From the NCBI GenBank assembly GCA_013044175.1, contig JABEUY010000040.1:1-34554 (forward strand): a stretch of 34,554 bases of DNA, given 5' to 3'. The notes under the pieces are model-generated. The model was not told the DNA's origin, did not search any database, and was given only the letters and a program-made list of their open reading frames with translations. The translations under genes and the position numbers were made by a program. The DNA comes from Bacilli bacterium. Its GTDB lineage: Bacteria > Bacillota > Bacilli > Alicyclobacillales > SLC66. Below, in pieces: positions 15,584-25,110 of this stretch (position 1 is the first letter of the stretch; each line of letters begins with the position of its first letter).

Positions 15584-18500
15584 ATGGGTAGTGTTCCGAG
15601 AGAATCTCTTGAGGGTTCGTCAACCTCGCAGATGCCTTTTGCGCCAGGTAATAAAGCGAATGCAGTGTATAAGGAAAGTAATATGCGTGAAGCGGCCTTT
15701 GCTGATGCTTCCAACCCATCAACCACGCAATCTCTACGTGAAAAGTTACAGCAGGCACGAACAGACTTGTTAGATTTGACGCTCCGTAACAATATGCTTC
15801 ATTTTCGGTTGCCTAAGCGACTCGGGGTCAATCTGCATGCTCAATCGACGAGTTTAATTCTTTCGCAACTTGTCGAACAGCATGCTGCGCTGCGTTTTGA
15901 AGCTACGTTACGTGGTGAGACCGATGCCCACCAAGAGAATGTTGAACAACTCGTCATGGAGGATACGGTTGTTGACGATGACGAGGAAATGGATACGGAT
16001 CAGATCGGTCGTTCATCAGAAGTACGGCCAACGAAATCAGCCCCTATATTGTTTGCCCCTTATACGGTTGACCAATTACAAAATCGATTACTACAAACTT
16101 TTCGAACAGCAAGAACGTTAATGGAAGAACAAGGTGCCAATACGTTGTTTCTCGCGATCGGATTTCTCGAATGGTATGAAGCCAGTTCGAGTGATAAGGC
16201 GTTGATGGCGCCACTGCTATTACTTCCCGTGCAGTTGGAGCGCGATACGGTCCGTGACCAATTTACCTTGAAATACAATGATGATGAAGTGGTTGAAAAT
16301 CTCTCCTTACAATATCGTCTTACGGTAGATTTTCAAATCGCTCTTCCAACTTTGGATGGGAATGAACCGGAATCCACCATCGATCGCTTTTTTGCTGAAG
16401 TGGAAAACGCCATTGGCAAGCAAGAGCGGTGGCGGGTGCACCGGGACAAACTCATGCTCGGGTTTTTCTCGTTTGGCAAGTATCTTATGTTTCGTGATCT
16501 CGATCCCGACATCTGGCCTGAAGCGGCAAGTCCTTTGCTGCATCCTATCCTTGCTTCGCTGCTTGGGGAGGGTTTTGGCGCAGAACCTTCTTCTGTCGAT
16601 CCGGATGCGCGACTTGATGACGTGCTAATGCTTGCGGATATGCGCACGGTGCTCGATGCGGACAGTTCGCAGCTTAGGGCGATCGTCGATGTGTCACGAG
16701 GACGCAATTTGGTGATACAAGGGCCACCGGGTACGGGCAAATCGCAAACCATTACGAACATGATCGCGCGGGCGGTCATGGACGGTAAGTCGGTACTTTT
16801 TGTCGCGGAAAAAATGGCGGCGTTAGATGTGGTTAAACGTCGTTTGGAGCAGGTGGGTTTGGGCGCGGCTTGTCTTGAACTTCATAGTAACAAGACGAAC
16901 AAACGTCAGTTGCTTTTGGAACTCGACAGAACATGGCAAGTGAAAGGAACAGACGCAAACGAAGTGCGGTCAGAGGAGCAGGCGTACCTGTCTTTGCGGC
17001 AGAAGTTAAACGAATATATCGACATTATGCACCAGCCTATGGCAGCGTCTGGGGTCACACCTTATCATGCGATGGGGACGATCGTACGTTTTCATGATGT
17101 AGCGGTTGAAGAAAATTGGCCGATTTTTACCGTTCAAACAACGTGGACGCAGGAGACGTTCATTGATCATGTGGATCTACTCTCTGATCTGCAAGCTTTT
17201 CTCTCTGGCGTGGGCGTACTTCAGACGCATCCCTTTTGGGGTTGTACCATCGATGAAATTCAGGTTGGCTCTGATTTGCGACGTATAGCAACGATCCTTG
17301 AAGAATCGATCACGGCCTTGGAAGCGATGCAAAGGGAATGGGCAGACCTGTTAGGCAATTTAGAAATTTCGTATGGTGATACATGGCATGATGTGGATCG
17401 GATGTGCACTGTCTTACATCGTTTACAAACAGCGCCAGATGTCTCCGGGATCGATGTAACGGCCGAGGCTTGGCGCACGCAGGCAGACACACTGCATGAT
17501 GTCGCTAAAGCGATGCTGCAGATTGGTACTATGCGTCAAAAATATGAGGGAATCTTAGTAAGTGCTACGTGGCAGAAAGATCTATCGCGTGTTCGAACGC
17601 ATATCTTCTCGCATAAGTCGAGCTTTCTTCGTGTCTTATCGGGGGAATACAAAGCGGCACTTACCGAGGCGAAGGCATGTCTGCGCCATGCGCAAAAGCA
17701 GTCCATACAAGAGGTCCTAGCTTGGATGGATGACGTGATCGAGACCCAGGAGAAGATCAAGGAAGTGATGCGCCATGAAGAATTGTTGCAAAACGTACTG
17801 GGACAGTCGTGGCGTGGTGAAGAGACAGATTGGCTTCGCGTCACGGACGTCATCACTTGGTTAGTCCAATGGCATGCGGACGTGGCCAATGGAGAATTAC
17901 CTGATGGGGTGTTGACCACGTTATGCAGATCGGGTGTGCAAAAAGATGCCTTAGCGTGGGCGTCCGCTTTGCGACAGAAGCTCGATGTAGCCCAACATGC
18001 GGCACGCGCGGTAAAAGATGCGCTGAAGTGGAAAGAAGTAGATGCCGACGCGACAGATTGGGCACAGGCTATCGATCACGTTAAGCCGGCTTTTGGCAGG
18101 AGTATGGCTGTCGATGGTCAACGCATGCGCCAATGGCTCAGTGCAATCGATCAATTACCATCTATCATTCTCTGGAACAAGTATGTTCAAAAATGTTATT
18201 CGGTACAACTTCAGTCTGTCACGCAAGTTGCGTCGACGTGGCGACATGCCGGAACGAGTCTGGTCGATGCGTTTAGGTTTCGATGGTATGAAGCCTTGCT
18301 GCAAAAGACGTTTCAAGACCATGAAGCCTTGGCGCACTTCGCTGGCAGCACGCACGACAGCGTGATTGAGCGTTTTGGTCAACTTGATGAGGGGATGACA
18401 CGTGCGACGCAGCAACTGGCCAAAAAGGCGCATCTCGCACGTATACCCGCACGCGAAGGTGGGGGTGAGCTGAGCGTCTTGCGACGAGAAATTCAAAAGA

Positions 18501-20584
18501 AAGCTCGTCACATGCCGATTCGCAAGTTGCTGCGTGATGCAGGTCATGCGATTCAAGGTATCAAGCCGATTTTCATGGCGAGTCCTTTGTCCGTGTCGAC
18601 CTTCTTACCACCAGGAAGCTTGGCCTTTGACCTTGTTGTCTTCGATGAGGCTAGTCAGGTGCTTCCGACCGATGCCTTTGGTTCCCTGTTGCGAGGTCGT
18701 CAACTCGTGGTTGTTGGCGACAGTAAACAGCTTCCGCCGACCAATTTTTTTGACGTTACGTTGGAGGACGACGAAGAGGCGCAAGAGGCTGAGATACGAA
18801 CGAGTGACATGGAAAGCATACTCGGTCTTTGCGTCAGTCAAGGCATGCCAGAATGCATGTTACGTTGGCATTATCGAAGCCGCCATGAATCGCTCATTGC
18901 TGTTTCTAATGCGGAATTTTATGATGGACGACTCGTGGTTTTCCCAAGCGCTAACGCATCTTCGCAGGCCACCGGACTTGTCTTGCATCATAGGGAAAAC
19001 ACGGTGTATGATCGTGGCAAAACGCGTACGAATCGTCTAGAAGCGCGTGCTGTCGCCGAAGCGGTGCTTCAGCATGCTAGGTCGTATGTCGACGGCGAGT
19101 CGAAGGAAACGCTGGGCGTCGTCGCTTTTAGTAGTGCACAGGCAAGTGCTATTGAAGATGAAGTTGATCGCCTTCGCCGCAAATCTCCGGAAACAGAGGC
19201 GTTCTTTTCGGCAAGCACAGAGCATTTTTTTGTCAAGAATCTAGAAACTGTACAGGGTGATGAACGCGATGTCATCTTCATCAGTGTGGGCTACGGTCGG
19301 GATCAAAACGGTTACCTTGCGATGAGTTTCGGTCCGCTCGGTAAGTCAGGAGGCGAGCGCCGTCTCAACGTGTTGATTTCGCGTGCCCGCATGCGTTGTG
19401 AAGTTTTTACGAATCTTCGCGCCGATGATATTGATCTGCATCGTACCAAAGGCGAAGGCACGCGCATCTTCAAAACGTTTTTGAAATACTGTGAAACGGG
19501 TATCTTGGATGTGCCGCACAGTACGGAGAGGGAAATGGACTCACCGTTTGAGGTCGCCGTCCGCGACGAACTCGTTTCTCGTGGCTATCAAGTCGATGTG
19601 CAAGTTGGAACAGCAGGATTTTTTATCGATCTCGCCGTGATCGATGTCGACAAGCCAGGGCGCTACCTGCTTGGCATCGAATGTGACGGGCGGACGTATC
19701 ATAGTTCGCAAAGTGCGCGCGATCGAGATCGACTCCGTCAACGCGTGTTAGAAGGTCTCGGCTGGAGACTTCATCGGATTTGGAGCACGGATTGGTTTCA
19801 CGATAAGCGCCATTCGGTAGATCGGTTGATTCAAGCGATCGAACAAGCCAAGTTAGAAGGAAAAAATGAAAAACCCCAATCAACGAAAAATCACATAGTG
19901 ATCGCCAACGAGCAAGGAAATGGGTTGTCCGATGAGCAGCAAGCTATGGATCGTCAGGGTTCAGAAGATGTGAATGCTTTCGAAGCCAAGAAAAGTGCAG
20001 GAGAATCAGGGACTCCTCCGGTAGCAAGTAAATCTATTGCGGTACCATATGTTGTAAGTGACCTTGTGTTGCGCGTGTCGGGTGTGGAACTGCATGAAGT
20101 ACCTGTGCCTACGATGGCAAACTGGATTCGACAGGTGGTCAACGTGGAAGCGCCCGTGCACGTCGATGTGGTCGCAAGGCGTATCGCAGACGCTTGGGGT
20201 GTGAAACGCGTTGGCAATCGAATTCAGGCCACGTTTCATTCTGCGATTCACTATGCGATTCGGCAAAGTCTGGTGGAAAAAAGAGAAGGAGAATTTCTGT
20301 TTCGTCTAGGACAAACCGAAATCCCGCTGCGGTCTCGTGTCCATTTGGCCTCAGGGGAACGAAAAATGAATTGGATTGCTTCTGCGGAAATCGCCGGTGT
20401 CATCTCTGCTTTGATCGACAAGTCGTACGGTTATGCGAAAGAGGATCTCATCATCGATAGCACGCGCGAACTTGGGTTTTTACGTGCTACGCAAGAGATG
20501 CGAGACATCGTGGCGAAGATCGTGGATGAATTGTATCATGCGGGAAGTATTAAGCTTGAGGGCATCAATTATGTCAAAGGGTAA
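15584..20584 (+). CDS. Hhe-like defence helicase: DUF4011 - SF1 helicase - Vsr-like nuclease - DUF3320
   Basis: This is a giant 1666-residue protein. LREKLQQARTDLLDLTLRNNMLHF opens the DUF4011 region. IQGPPGTGKSQTITNMI is Walker A (~380). A long insertion precedes VVFDEASQVLPTDAFG (motif II, ~1020) and VVGDSKQLPPT (motif III, ~1045). TVQGDERDVIFISVGYG and ERRLNVLISRAR are motifs V-VI (~1222-1265). FFIDLAVI...LGIECDGRTYH is a Vsr/MTES_1575-type nuclease site (~1345-1370). The last ~160 residues match DUF3320. The same architecture was reported as the single-gene anti-phage system Hhe. The frame opens at ATG 15584, just after a stop; ATG 15683 has a better ribosome binding site (AAGGA). All catalytic residues look intact. 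Confidence 0.9.
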   Translation: MGSVPRESLEGSSTSQMPFAPGNKANAVYKESNMREAAFADASNPSTTQSLREKLQQARTDLLDLTLRNNMLHFRLPKRLGVNLHAQSTSLILSQLVEQHAALRFEATLRGETDAHQENVEQLVMEDTVVDDDEEMDTDQIGRSSEVRPTKSAPILFAPYTVDQLQNRLLQTFRTARTLMEEQGANTLFLAIGFLEWYEASSSDKALMAPLLLLPVQLERDTVRDQFTLKYNDDEVVENLSLQYRLTVDFQIALPTLDGNEPESTIDRFFAEVENAIGKQERWRVHRDKLMLGFFSFGKYLMFRDLDPDIWPEAASPLLHPILASLLGEGFGAEPSSVDPDARLDDVLMLADMRTVLDADSSQLRAIVDVSRGRNLVIQGPPGTGKSQTITNMIARAVMDGKSVLFVAEKMAALDVVKRRLEQVGLGAACLELHSNKTNKRQLLLELDRTWQVKGTDANEVRSEEQAYLSLRQKLNEYIDIMHQPMAASGVTPYHAMGTIVRFHDVAVEENWPIFTVQTTWTQETFIDHVDLLSDLQAFLSGVGVLQTHPFWGCTIDEIQVGSDLRRIATILEESITALEAMQREWADLLGNLEISYGDTWHDVDRMCTVLHRLQTAPDVSGIDVTAEAWRTQADTLHDVAKAMLQIGTMRQKYEGILVSATWQKDLSRVRTHIFSHKSSFLRVLSGEYKAALTEAKACLRHAQKQSIQEVLAWMDDVIETQEKIKEVMRHEELLQNVLGQSWRGEETDWLRVTDVITWLVQWHADVANGELPDGVLTTLCRSGVQKDALAWASALRQKLDVAQHAARAVKDALKWKEVDADATDWAQAIDHVKPAFGRSMAVDGQRMRQWLSAIDQLPSIILWNKYVQKCYSVQLQSVTQVASTWRHAGTSLVDAFRFRWYEALLQKTFQDHEALAHFAGSTHDSVIERFGQLDEGMTRATQQLAKKAHLARIPAREGGGELSVLRREIQKKARHMPIRKLLRDAGHAIQGIKPIFMASPLSVSTFLPPGSLAFDLVVFDEASQVLPTDAFGSLLRGRQLVVVGDSKQLPPTNFFDVTLEDDEEAQEAEIRTSDMESILGLCVSQGMPECMLRWHYRSRHESLIAVSNAEFYDGRLVVFPSANASSQATGLVLHHRENTVYDRGKTRTNRLEARAVAEAVLQHARSYVDGESKETLGVVAFSSAQASAIEDEVDRLRRKSPETEAFFSASTEHFFVKNLETVQGDERDVIFISVGYGRDQNGYLAMSFGPLGKSGGERRLNVLISRARMRCEVFTNLRADDIDLHRTKGEGTRIFKTFLKYCETGILDVPHSTEREMDSPFEVAVRDELVSRGYQVDVQVGTAGFFIDLAVIDVDKPGRYLLGIECDGRTYHSSQSARDRDRLRQRVLEGLGWRLHRIWSTDWFHDKRHSVDRLIQAIEQAKLEGKNEKPQSTKNHIVIANEQGNGLSDEQQAMDRQGSEDVNAFEAKKSAGESGTPPVASKSIAVPYVVSDLVLRVSGVELHEVPVPTMANWIRQVVNVEAPVHVDVVARRIADAWGVKRVGNRIQATFHSAIHYAIRQSLVEKREGEFLFRLGQTEIPLRSRVHLASGERKMNWIASAEIAGVISALIDKSYGYAKEDLIIDSTRELGFLRATQEMRDIVAKIVDELYHAGSIKLEGINYVKG

Positions 20585-20631
20585 GGCTAGGCGTCCCTAA
20601 GATGAAAACCATTATATAGGAGGTTTGTATA

Positions 20632-20853
20632 TTGGCAGATATCAAGTTTGAAATCAAAGAAACCATCGGAATGATCTCTGAATCCAGTAAAGGGTGGAAG
20701 AAAGAGTTGAATTTGATTTCGTGGAACGATAAGGCTCCGAAATACGACCTGCGGGAATGGTCACCGAATCACGAGAAGATGGGTAAAGGGGTCACGCTCA
20801 GTAAAGAAGAGTTGATTACTTTGAGGGATATGTTAAATAACATGGAGCTATAG
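20632..20853 (+). CDS. ydbC: YdbC/PC4-like single-stranded-DNA-binding protein
   Basis: This 73-residue protein reads KFEIKETIGMISESSKGWKKELNLISWNDKAPKYDLREWSPNHEKMGKGVTLSKEE in overlapping part, typical of the bacterial PC4 (YdbC) family. These form small homodimers that bind ssDNA with a curved beta-sheet. The start is TTG with a strong AGGAGG at 8 bp. It lies 47 bp after the giant helicase gene and may be co-transcribed with it, although YdbC is normally a housekeeping protein. No independent promoter is evident. Confidence 0.85.
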   Translation: MADIKFEIKETIGMISESSKGWKKELNLISWNDKAPKYDLREWSPNHEKMGKGVTLSKEELITLRDMLNNMEL

Positions 20854-21155
20854 AGTTTTAACGCGTCTGAATTAGTTGAGTCCGTATACTTGGAGTGATA
20901 TCGTGTGACAGTGCTACCTCACCCCTCTATTGGTAGAATGAGTTTGTCGAGAACACATTCGCAAGGATGGACTTCTGTCAAGATATTAGACACAAAAAGC
21001 GGGGTAGTGTGTAGGGAGCGTGATGTTGATGAATAAGGAGACTATGGAACCGCTTGGTTGGTTGTTGACTACAACATACGGATACACGGCGCATGAGTTT
21101 CAACCAGCGTAAAACAACTACATACGCCGATCTCTCACTATGGATGGTTCGGCTC
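20854..21155. other. Intergenic region between ydbC and hicA
   Basis: No known gene is seen. A 29-codon frame (21023-21112, MLMNKETMEPLGWLLTTTYG...) has a GGGAG-like ribosome binding site but no recognised homologue. Beyond hicA on the minus strand a weak GCCGA/TCGGC stem may help termination. The sequence looks like degraded spacer. Confidence 0.3.
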
Positions 21156-21389
21156 TTATAGTTGTTTCAGTAGGTTTGTAAACTCGTCCACTGTCATTCC
21201 GGCACTTTTTAGCATGCTCCGCAGCGTGCCGGGTTTCAGGTCTTTATTTCCATGAACAGGAATGGGAAACGGATCGTGTCCCGGCTTGTGTACGATATGG
21301 TGGGAACCATGGATACGTTTTACTGTCCACCCGGCCAACAGGAACGTCTTTAATGCGTCTTTGCCGGAGACGTTGGGTAACTCCGGCAT
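21156..21389 (-). CDS. hicA: HicA-family toxin (mRNA interferase)
   Basis: This 77-residue protein reads MPELPNVSGKDALKTFLLAGW, then RIHGSHHIVHKP and PVHGNKDLKPGTLRSML, a full HicA double-stranded-RNA-binding-like fold. The conserved catalytic His of the GSH motif is present at ~30. HicA cleaves mRNAs independently of the ribosome. The start is the ATG one base after the antitoxin stop codon; a longer frame to 21440 would overlap HicB and lacks homology. It is translationally coupled to hicB. Confidence 0.9.
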   Translation of the reverse strand: MPELPNVSGKDALKTFLLAGWTVKRIHGSHHIVHKPGHDPFPIPVHGNKDLKPGTLRSMLKSAGMTVDEFTNLLKQL

Positions 21390-21390
21390 A

Positions 21391-21591
21391 TCAGACCTCC
21401 ACGTATTGCATTTTGAGGGTTTCTGGCAAACCGAGTTCACGCCGTGTTTCCACTAACCCCTCGATGGCCTCGCGGATATTCGCCAATGCTTCCTCGACTG
21501 TATCGCCTTCTGTTACGCATCCTGGAATGATCGGGCACTCCACGACATATCCGCCAGTCTCGTTCTCGCGTAGTACGACAGGATACTTCAT
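21391..21591 (-). CDS. hicB: HicB-family antitoxin
   Basis: This 66-residue protein has the partial RNase H-like HicB fold: YPVVLRENETGGYVVECPIIPGCVTEGDTVEEALANIREAI. It binds and neutralises HicA. It is the short form and lacks the C-terminal HTH or RHH DNA-binding domain present in longer HicB proteins, so autoregulation may be weak or may need another factor. Upstream on the minus strand, TGCTATACT (extended -10) lies near 21645-21653 and can serve as promoter. Confidence 0.9.
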   Translation of the reverse strand: MKYPVVLRENETGGYVVECPIIPGCVTEGDTVEEALANIREAIEGLVETRRELGLPETLKMQYVEV

Positions 21592-21644
21592 CGCTGAACA
21601 CCCATGCTATTTGACACCTCGATCGTCCTCTCTCTTAGTATCAG

Positions 21645-21653
21645 TATAGCACT
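21645..21653 (-). promoter_or_regulatory. Probable hicBA promoter (-10)
   Basis: On the minus strand TGCTATACT gives an extended -10 about 50 bp before the hicB ATG. A -35 is not clear; TTCAAC lies 15 bp upstream. Confidence 0.35.
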
Positions 21654-21758
21654 GTTGCAAACAGTTGAAGCACCGCTCGGTGGGACGGTTTAGCACCGAC
21701 TCCGCATTCAAAGGTCGCGGGCTTGTACGCACATGGAGTCAAATTGGTTTTAGGCTAA

Positions 21759-21860
21759 TAGTGTGGACACAACGAATCGAGAATGTGAAAATAAGTAAAT
21801 CGATTCGAGGTAACTGCAGATGGCAAGCAAGTATGACGTGGATTTTAAGGTGAATCATCT
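21759..21860 (+). mobile_element. Possible IS3-type left-end remnant with truncated orfA
   Basis: TAGTGTGGACACAAC at 21759 resembles an IS terminal repeat. About 60 bp later GAGG precedes ATG at 21820, opening MASKYDVDFKV, typical of IS3-family OrfA beginnings. Homology appears to stop within ~12 codons, where the next chromosomal gene's 3' end begins, so only the end of the element survives. The call rests on short similarity. Confidence 0.35.
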
Positions 21861-21870
21861 CATCGAGGCA

Positions 21871-22278
21871 TTATCGTGCCGCGTAGTAACTTTTATGGCG
21901 ATTCTCGTGCCTAAAGAGGGCTTGAATGGCGCGGCCAAGCCATGTGCCGATCAGAGCGAGCAGTACGCCAAAGACTACACTTAGCACGATGACGACATTT
22001 CCGGCATGTGTTCCAAAGCCCATGACGCCAGCAATCATGTTGGCGGCTGGCATCACGGGGGCAACGAAACTTTGTGCGACGAGTTCTCCTCCCCAACTAA
22101 GAAGGCTTGCGAGCAAAGTGGAAACGAAGGCGAGTCCTCCTTTTTTATACGAAAGGCCAAGCAAAAGACCGGTGATCAAGGTCATGTACCAAGCATTTAT
22201 TTGATTTCCACCCCAATTGACGAGAATCACGACGAGCAGTATTAGCCAAAAACCACCGCTTTTCATCGACATCTTCAT
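21871..22278 (-). CDS. Small integral membrane protein
   Basis: This 135-residue protein has about four hydrophobic segments: WLILLVVILVNW, MTLITGLLLGL, then a stretch around LAFVSTLLASLL and VVIVLSVVFGVLLALIG. It ends in a short basic cytoplasmic-looking tail (RHENRHKSYYAAR). I recognise no family. It follows the penicillin acylase gene by 25 bp on the same strand, with AGGAAGGTG before its ATG, so the two are probably co-transcribed. A role with the acylase at the membrane is only suggested by position. Confidence 0.6.
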   Translation of the reverse strand: MKMSMKSGGFWLILLVVILVNWGGNQINAWYMTLITGLLLGLSYKKGGLAFVSTLLASLLSWGGELVAQSFVAPVMPAANMIAGVMGFGTHAGNVVIVLSVVFGVLLALIGTWLGRAIQALFRHENRHKSYYAAR

Positions 22279-22303
22279 GGTATTTCACCTTCCTCTTTTC
22301 GTG

Positions 22304-24796
22304 TTAAGGTTGTAAGGACCAAGTGGCAAGTTCTTTTTTACTGGCTGCTTGACCGACGCTTTGCATTGGGAAATAGTTACCGTTCCACCAAGCGTTGATT
22401 TGATCTTCATACCATGGCGACAAGGGGTTTTCACTTTGTCCACCTGGATAGACACCCATTCCTTGACCATTGGCCCAGTTCATAATAAATCGCCAGCTCG
22501 GGCCAGCACTTGAAACCATACCGCCGTCGGCTGCGTTGATCGTCCAAGGATCGCCACTTGCCGCTTTGGGGCCAAAGCCGAGTGAGGGCACTTGGGCGAG
22601 GGATGGAAAGGCTCGGGCGTGTAGGTTACCCCATTGCCAATTTTGTGGAGATGGGCCAAGCTGTTTGGACAGATCGGATAAGGCGTTTGTAAAGGCTTCT
22701 CGCATCACGCTATTCGCCGTTCTTTTTGTACCATTGGGTAATGTGAATGCGGGATTGGTCGGATCGTGTAACGTCCAAGCTTCCAAGTCTTCTTGCAGAG
22801 AGACGACATTGGCATTGATCTGCAAGGAAGAGTCCTGATTGACAGGCACATGATCGGCATTCCACCAGGGTTGGAAGGTATCGATCAGGTAGTTATTTAA
22901 AAATTCCCACCAGATCGATGCTGCCTGTGAAGATACGGTCATGGTGTCATGCCATGTAGCGAGCAGATGAACGGCCGATTTTTCCTGTGCGGTGAGCGGT
23001 TGTCCTTTCAAGGCTGATACTAATTTAGGCACTAGTAAAGTGGCGAGGTAATCTTGCACGCTGTTTTGCAAGGTCTCCATGTCGGCGACGGACAGTTTTT
23101 TCTTCGTGCTTAGCGTCTGGTGAATTAGATCGGCACGATAACCGTTATCAAAAAAATCATCCGTGGTGCCGATATAGTAAGGGTAATTCTTGCCGACCAC
23201 GCGCTGATTAGCAGAAAACACCATGTGCGTCGGCGGATCATACGCTTGCGGGATATCTTGAAAGGGGATGGAACCGACGATATCCGATGCCCCCGTACCA
23301 GGGAGAGGCAACCATGGTTGACCCGATTTAATGATCGGATAATAACCGGCTGAAAGCAGACCAATATTTCCTTTTTTATCGGCATACACGAAATTCAGCG
23401 CCGGTGCGAACCAGCTTTTTAAGGCATTTCGAAAATCGGTGTAATTCTTGGCTTTGGTCATCGCCAAAAGCACGGAAAGGTCTGGCGAAGGAATAGCGCC
23501 TACCCAGTCGACGGAGGTGGTTTCACCATCGGTCGTCATCACCGGTCCGTGTACGGTCAGGGATATCACATCGTGAACAGGCGCTTCACCTTTTACGGGA
23601 ATGGTATACGTAATTTTTTTGAAAGGAACCCACTTGCCGTTCCATTTATACATGCCTTTATGGTGAGAACTCGTTTTTTCCTGATAAAAAAAGGTCGCTT
23701 GATCTTGTACATCTGTTAAACTCCAACTGATGTTCTGGTTGCGACCGATGAGGATGATTGGCAAGCCAGGAATGCTAACGCCTTGAAAGTCGTAATGGGG
23801 ATCTTTCGCACTGATCTGATACCAAATCGATGGAATGGTCTGATTCAAATGCGGATCGCCTGCCATCAATGATTTACCCGTCGTGGTCTTCGTACCGTCG
23901 ACAGCCCAGTTATTGCTGTTCGCGCCATGATGAACGGCCGTAGGAGGCAATTGACTGATTTTTTTAGTTAAGGCATCAACGGCTTTGATTTCCTTTAAGG
24001 AAACTTGTTGATCGGGTGACCAACGTAGCGTAGAAGGAGCTTGCTTGTGATAGGGTCCCGTATCGTAGGGGGATTGACTGTCAGGAGGTAAAATCGGGAA
24101 CCATTGCATCGTACGTGTAACACCAAGAGAATGCTCATACAGAGCGTAGTCGAGGGGAGCGGTGGTAAAATCCATGTCTTGCGTCATAATCCCTTGAATG
24201 ACCAACGTATCGGTCGGCTTCCAGAGCGTAGGTTGATAGCCAAGCAACTTAAACATGAAAGGAAGATTGCCTGAGGCGATGTCTTTTTTTATGACAGCGT
24301 TTACACCAGAGGTATACGCCAAAAGCGCTTGCCGAGCAGCGCTCGTTTGCGCTAAAGCTTGCCACTCTGCCTTGGCGGTTCTTGACAAGCCCAGTGAGTC
24401 TTCAAACTCATCGGAAGGAAGTGCTTGAACGCCTACCACTTGTGATAATAGACCCTCGCCTTGGCGTCGCATCAAATCCATTTGAAACAAGCGGTATTTG
24501 GCGTGCAAATAACCGATGGCAAAAAACAAGTCATGATCATTCGCAGCATCGATATAAGCCGTACCTCGTTGGTCAAATTGAATGCGGACAGGGTCTTTCA
24601 GACCTTGTATGGTGAGCGTCCGACTGGTTGGAAGCGTAGCGCCGTTCGCTACTGTCCATACGCCAGTACCTGGATTAAACGCTGGCCCCATCGGCGGAAG
24701 CGGACCAACGCCTGAGAAACCTGCATACAGTATGCCACCTGTGACCAGCAATGCCGCGACAAGATTGATCCCCTTCCCAAGTCTGCGTGAATTCAA
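22304..24796 (-). CDS. Penicillin acylase-family Ntn hydrolase (peptidase S45)
   Basis: This is an 830-residue precursor. An N-terminal hydrophobic segment (INLVAALLVTGGILYAGF, ~10-28) should export or anchor it. The alpha-chain region includes AYIDAANDHDLFFAIGYLHAKYRLFQMDLMRR in parts typical of S45. The autocleavage site is HHGANSNNWAVDG, giving Ser ~294 as the new N-terminal nucleophile, followed by GDPHLNQTIPSIWYQ. The family hydrolyses amides such as beta-lactam side chains or acyl-homoserine lactones, outside the membrane. The natural substrate is unknown. The start is TTG with GGGG upstream. Length fits the family and no defects are seen. Confidence 0.9.
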   Translation of the reverse strand: MNSRRLGKGINLVAALLVTGGILYAGFSGVGPLPPMGPAFNPGTGVWTVANGATLPTSRTLTIQGLKDPVRIQFDQRGTAYIDAANDHDLFFAIGYLHAKYRLFQMDLMRRQGEGLLSQVVGVQALPSDEFEDSLGLSRTAKAEWQALAQTSAARQALLAYTSGVNAVIKKDIASGNLPFMFKLLGYQPTLWKPTDTLVIQGIMTQDMDFTTAPLDYALYEHSLGVTRTMQWFPILPPDSQSPYDTGPYHKQAPSTLRWSPDQQVSLKEIKAVDALTKKISQLPPTAVHHGANSNNWAVDGTKTTTGKSLMAGDPHLNQTIPSIWYQISAKDPHYDFQGVSIPGLPIILIGRNQNISWSLTDVQDQATFFYQEKTSSHHKGMYKWNGKWVPFKKITYTIPVKGEAPVHDVISLTVHGPVMTTDGETTSVDWVGAIPSPDLSVLLAMTKAKNYTDFRNALKSWFAPALNFVYADKKGNIGLLSAGYYPIIKSGQPWLPLPGTGASDIVGSIPFQDIPQAYDPPTHMVFSANQRVVGKNYPYYIGTTDDFFDNGYRADLIHQTLSTKKKLSVADMETLQNSVQDYLATLLVPKLVSALKGQPLTAQEKSAVHLLATWHDTMTVSSQAASIWWEFLNNYLIDTFQPWWNADHVPVNQDSSLQINANVVSLQEDLEAWTLHDPTNPAFTLPNGTKRTANSVMREAFTNALSDLSKQLGPSPQNWQWGNLHARAFPSLAQVPSLGFGPKAASGDPWTINAADGGMVSSAGPSWRFIMNWANGQGMGVYPGGQSENPLSPWYEDQINAWWNGNYFPMQSVGQAASKKELATWSLQP

Positions 24797-24854
24797 TGAA
24801 TCGCCCCATTATTTTATAGGATAGTTTTTAAAATTGAGTATAACATGTGAATTC

Positions 24855-24863
24855 GTTTTTTAA
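24855..24863 (-). promoter_or_regulatory. Region of the acylase promoter
   Basis: On the minus strand TATAGTAAA-like and, closer to the gene, TGTTATACT (extended -10, around 24839-24847) occur in an AT-rich stretch upstream of the TTG start. No convincing -35 is seen. Confidence 0.3.
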
Positions 24864-24983
24864 AAATTTACTATAATAGAAATTAAAAATCATTGAACGA
24901 AAGAAAAGGAATTCACCCAAGAAAGTTAGGGTAACAAGGATTCTCATCCGCCATTTACCAGAAGATCTTTAGACTCCCCCCAT

Positions 24984-25011
24984 TGAATACACGGTTTTTA
25001 TCACTATAATA
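24984..25011 (+). promoter_or_regulatory. Alcohol dehydrogenase promoter
   Basis: TTGAAT at 24984-24989 and TATAAT at 25006-25011 are 16 bp apart. A second extended -10 (TGCTAAAAT) lies near 25039. The leader is ~90 nt and ends in GAGGAGG before the ATG. Confidence 0.5.
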
Positions 25012-25110
25012 GTATTGGAACGTTACTTTATGTAATGTGCTAAAATCATTACTGTTGGCTAGCGTTGTTTTGTACATAGTGCATTCTATTTATTTTGAGG
25101 AGGTTATTCG

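Noticed and set aside
21665-21853. 62-codon plus-strand ORF upstream of the acylase operon's end
   Set aside because: No ribosome binding site, no recognised sequence, and the IS-like end lies inside it.
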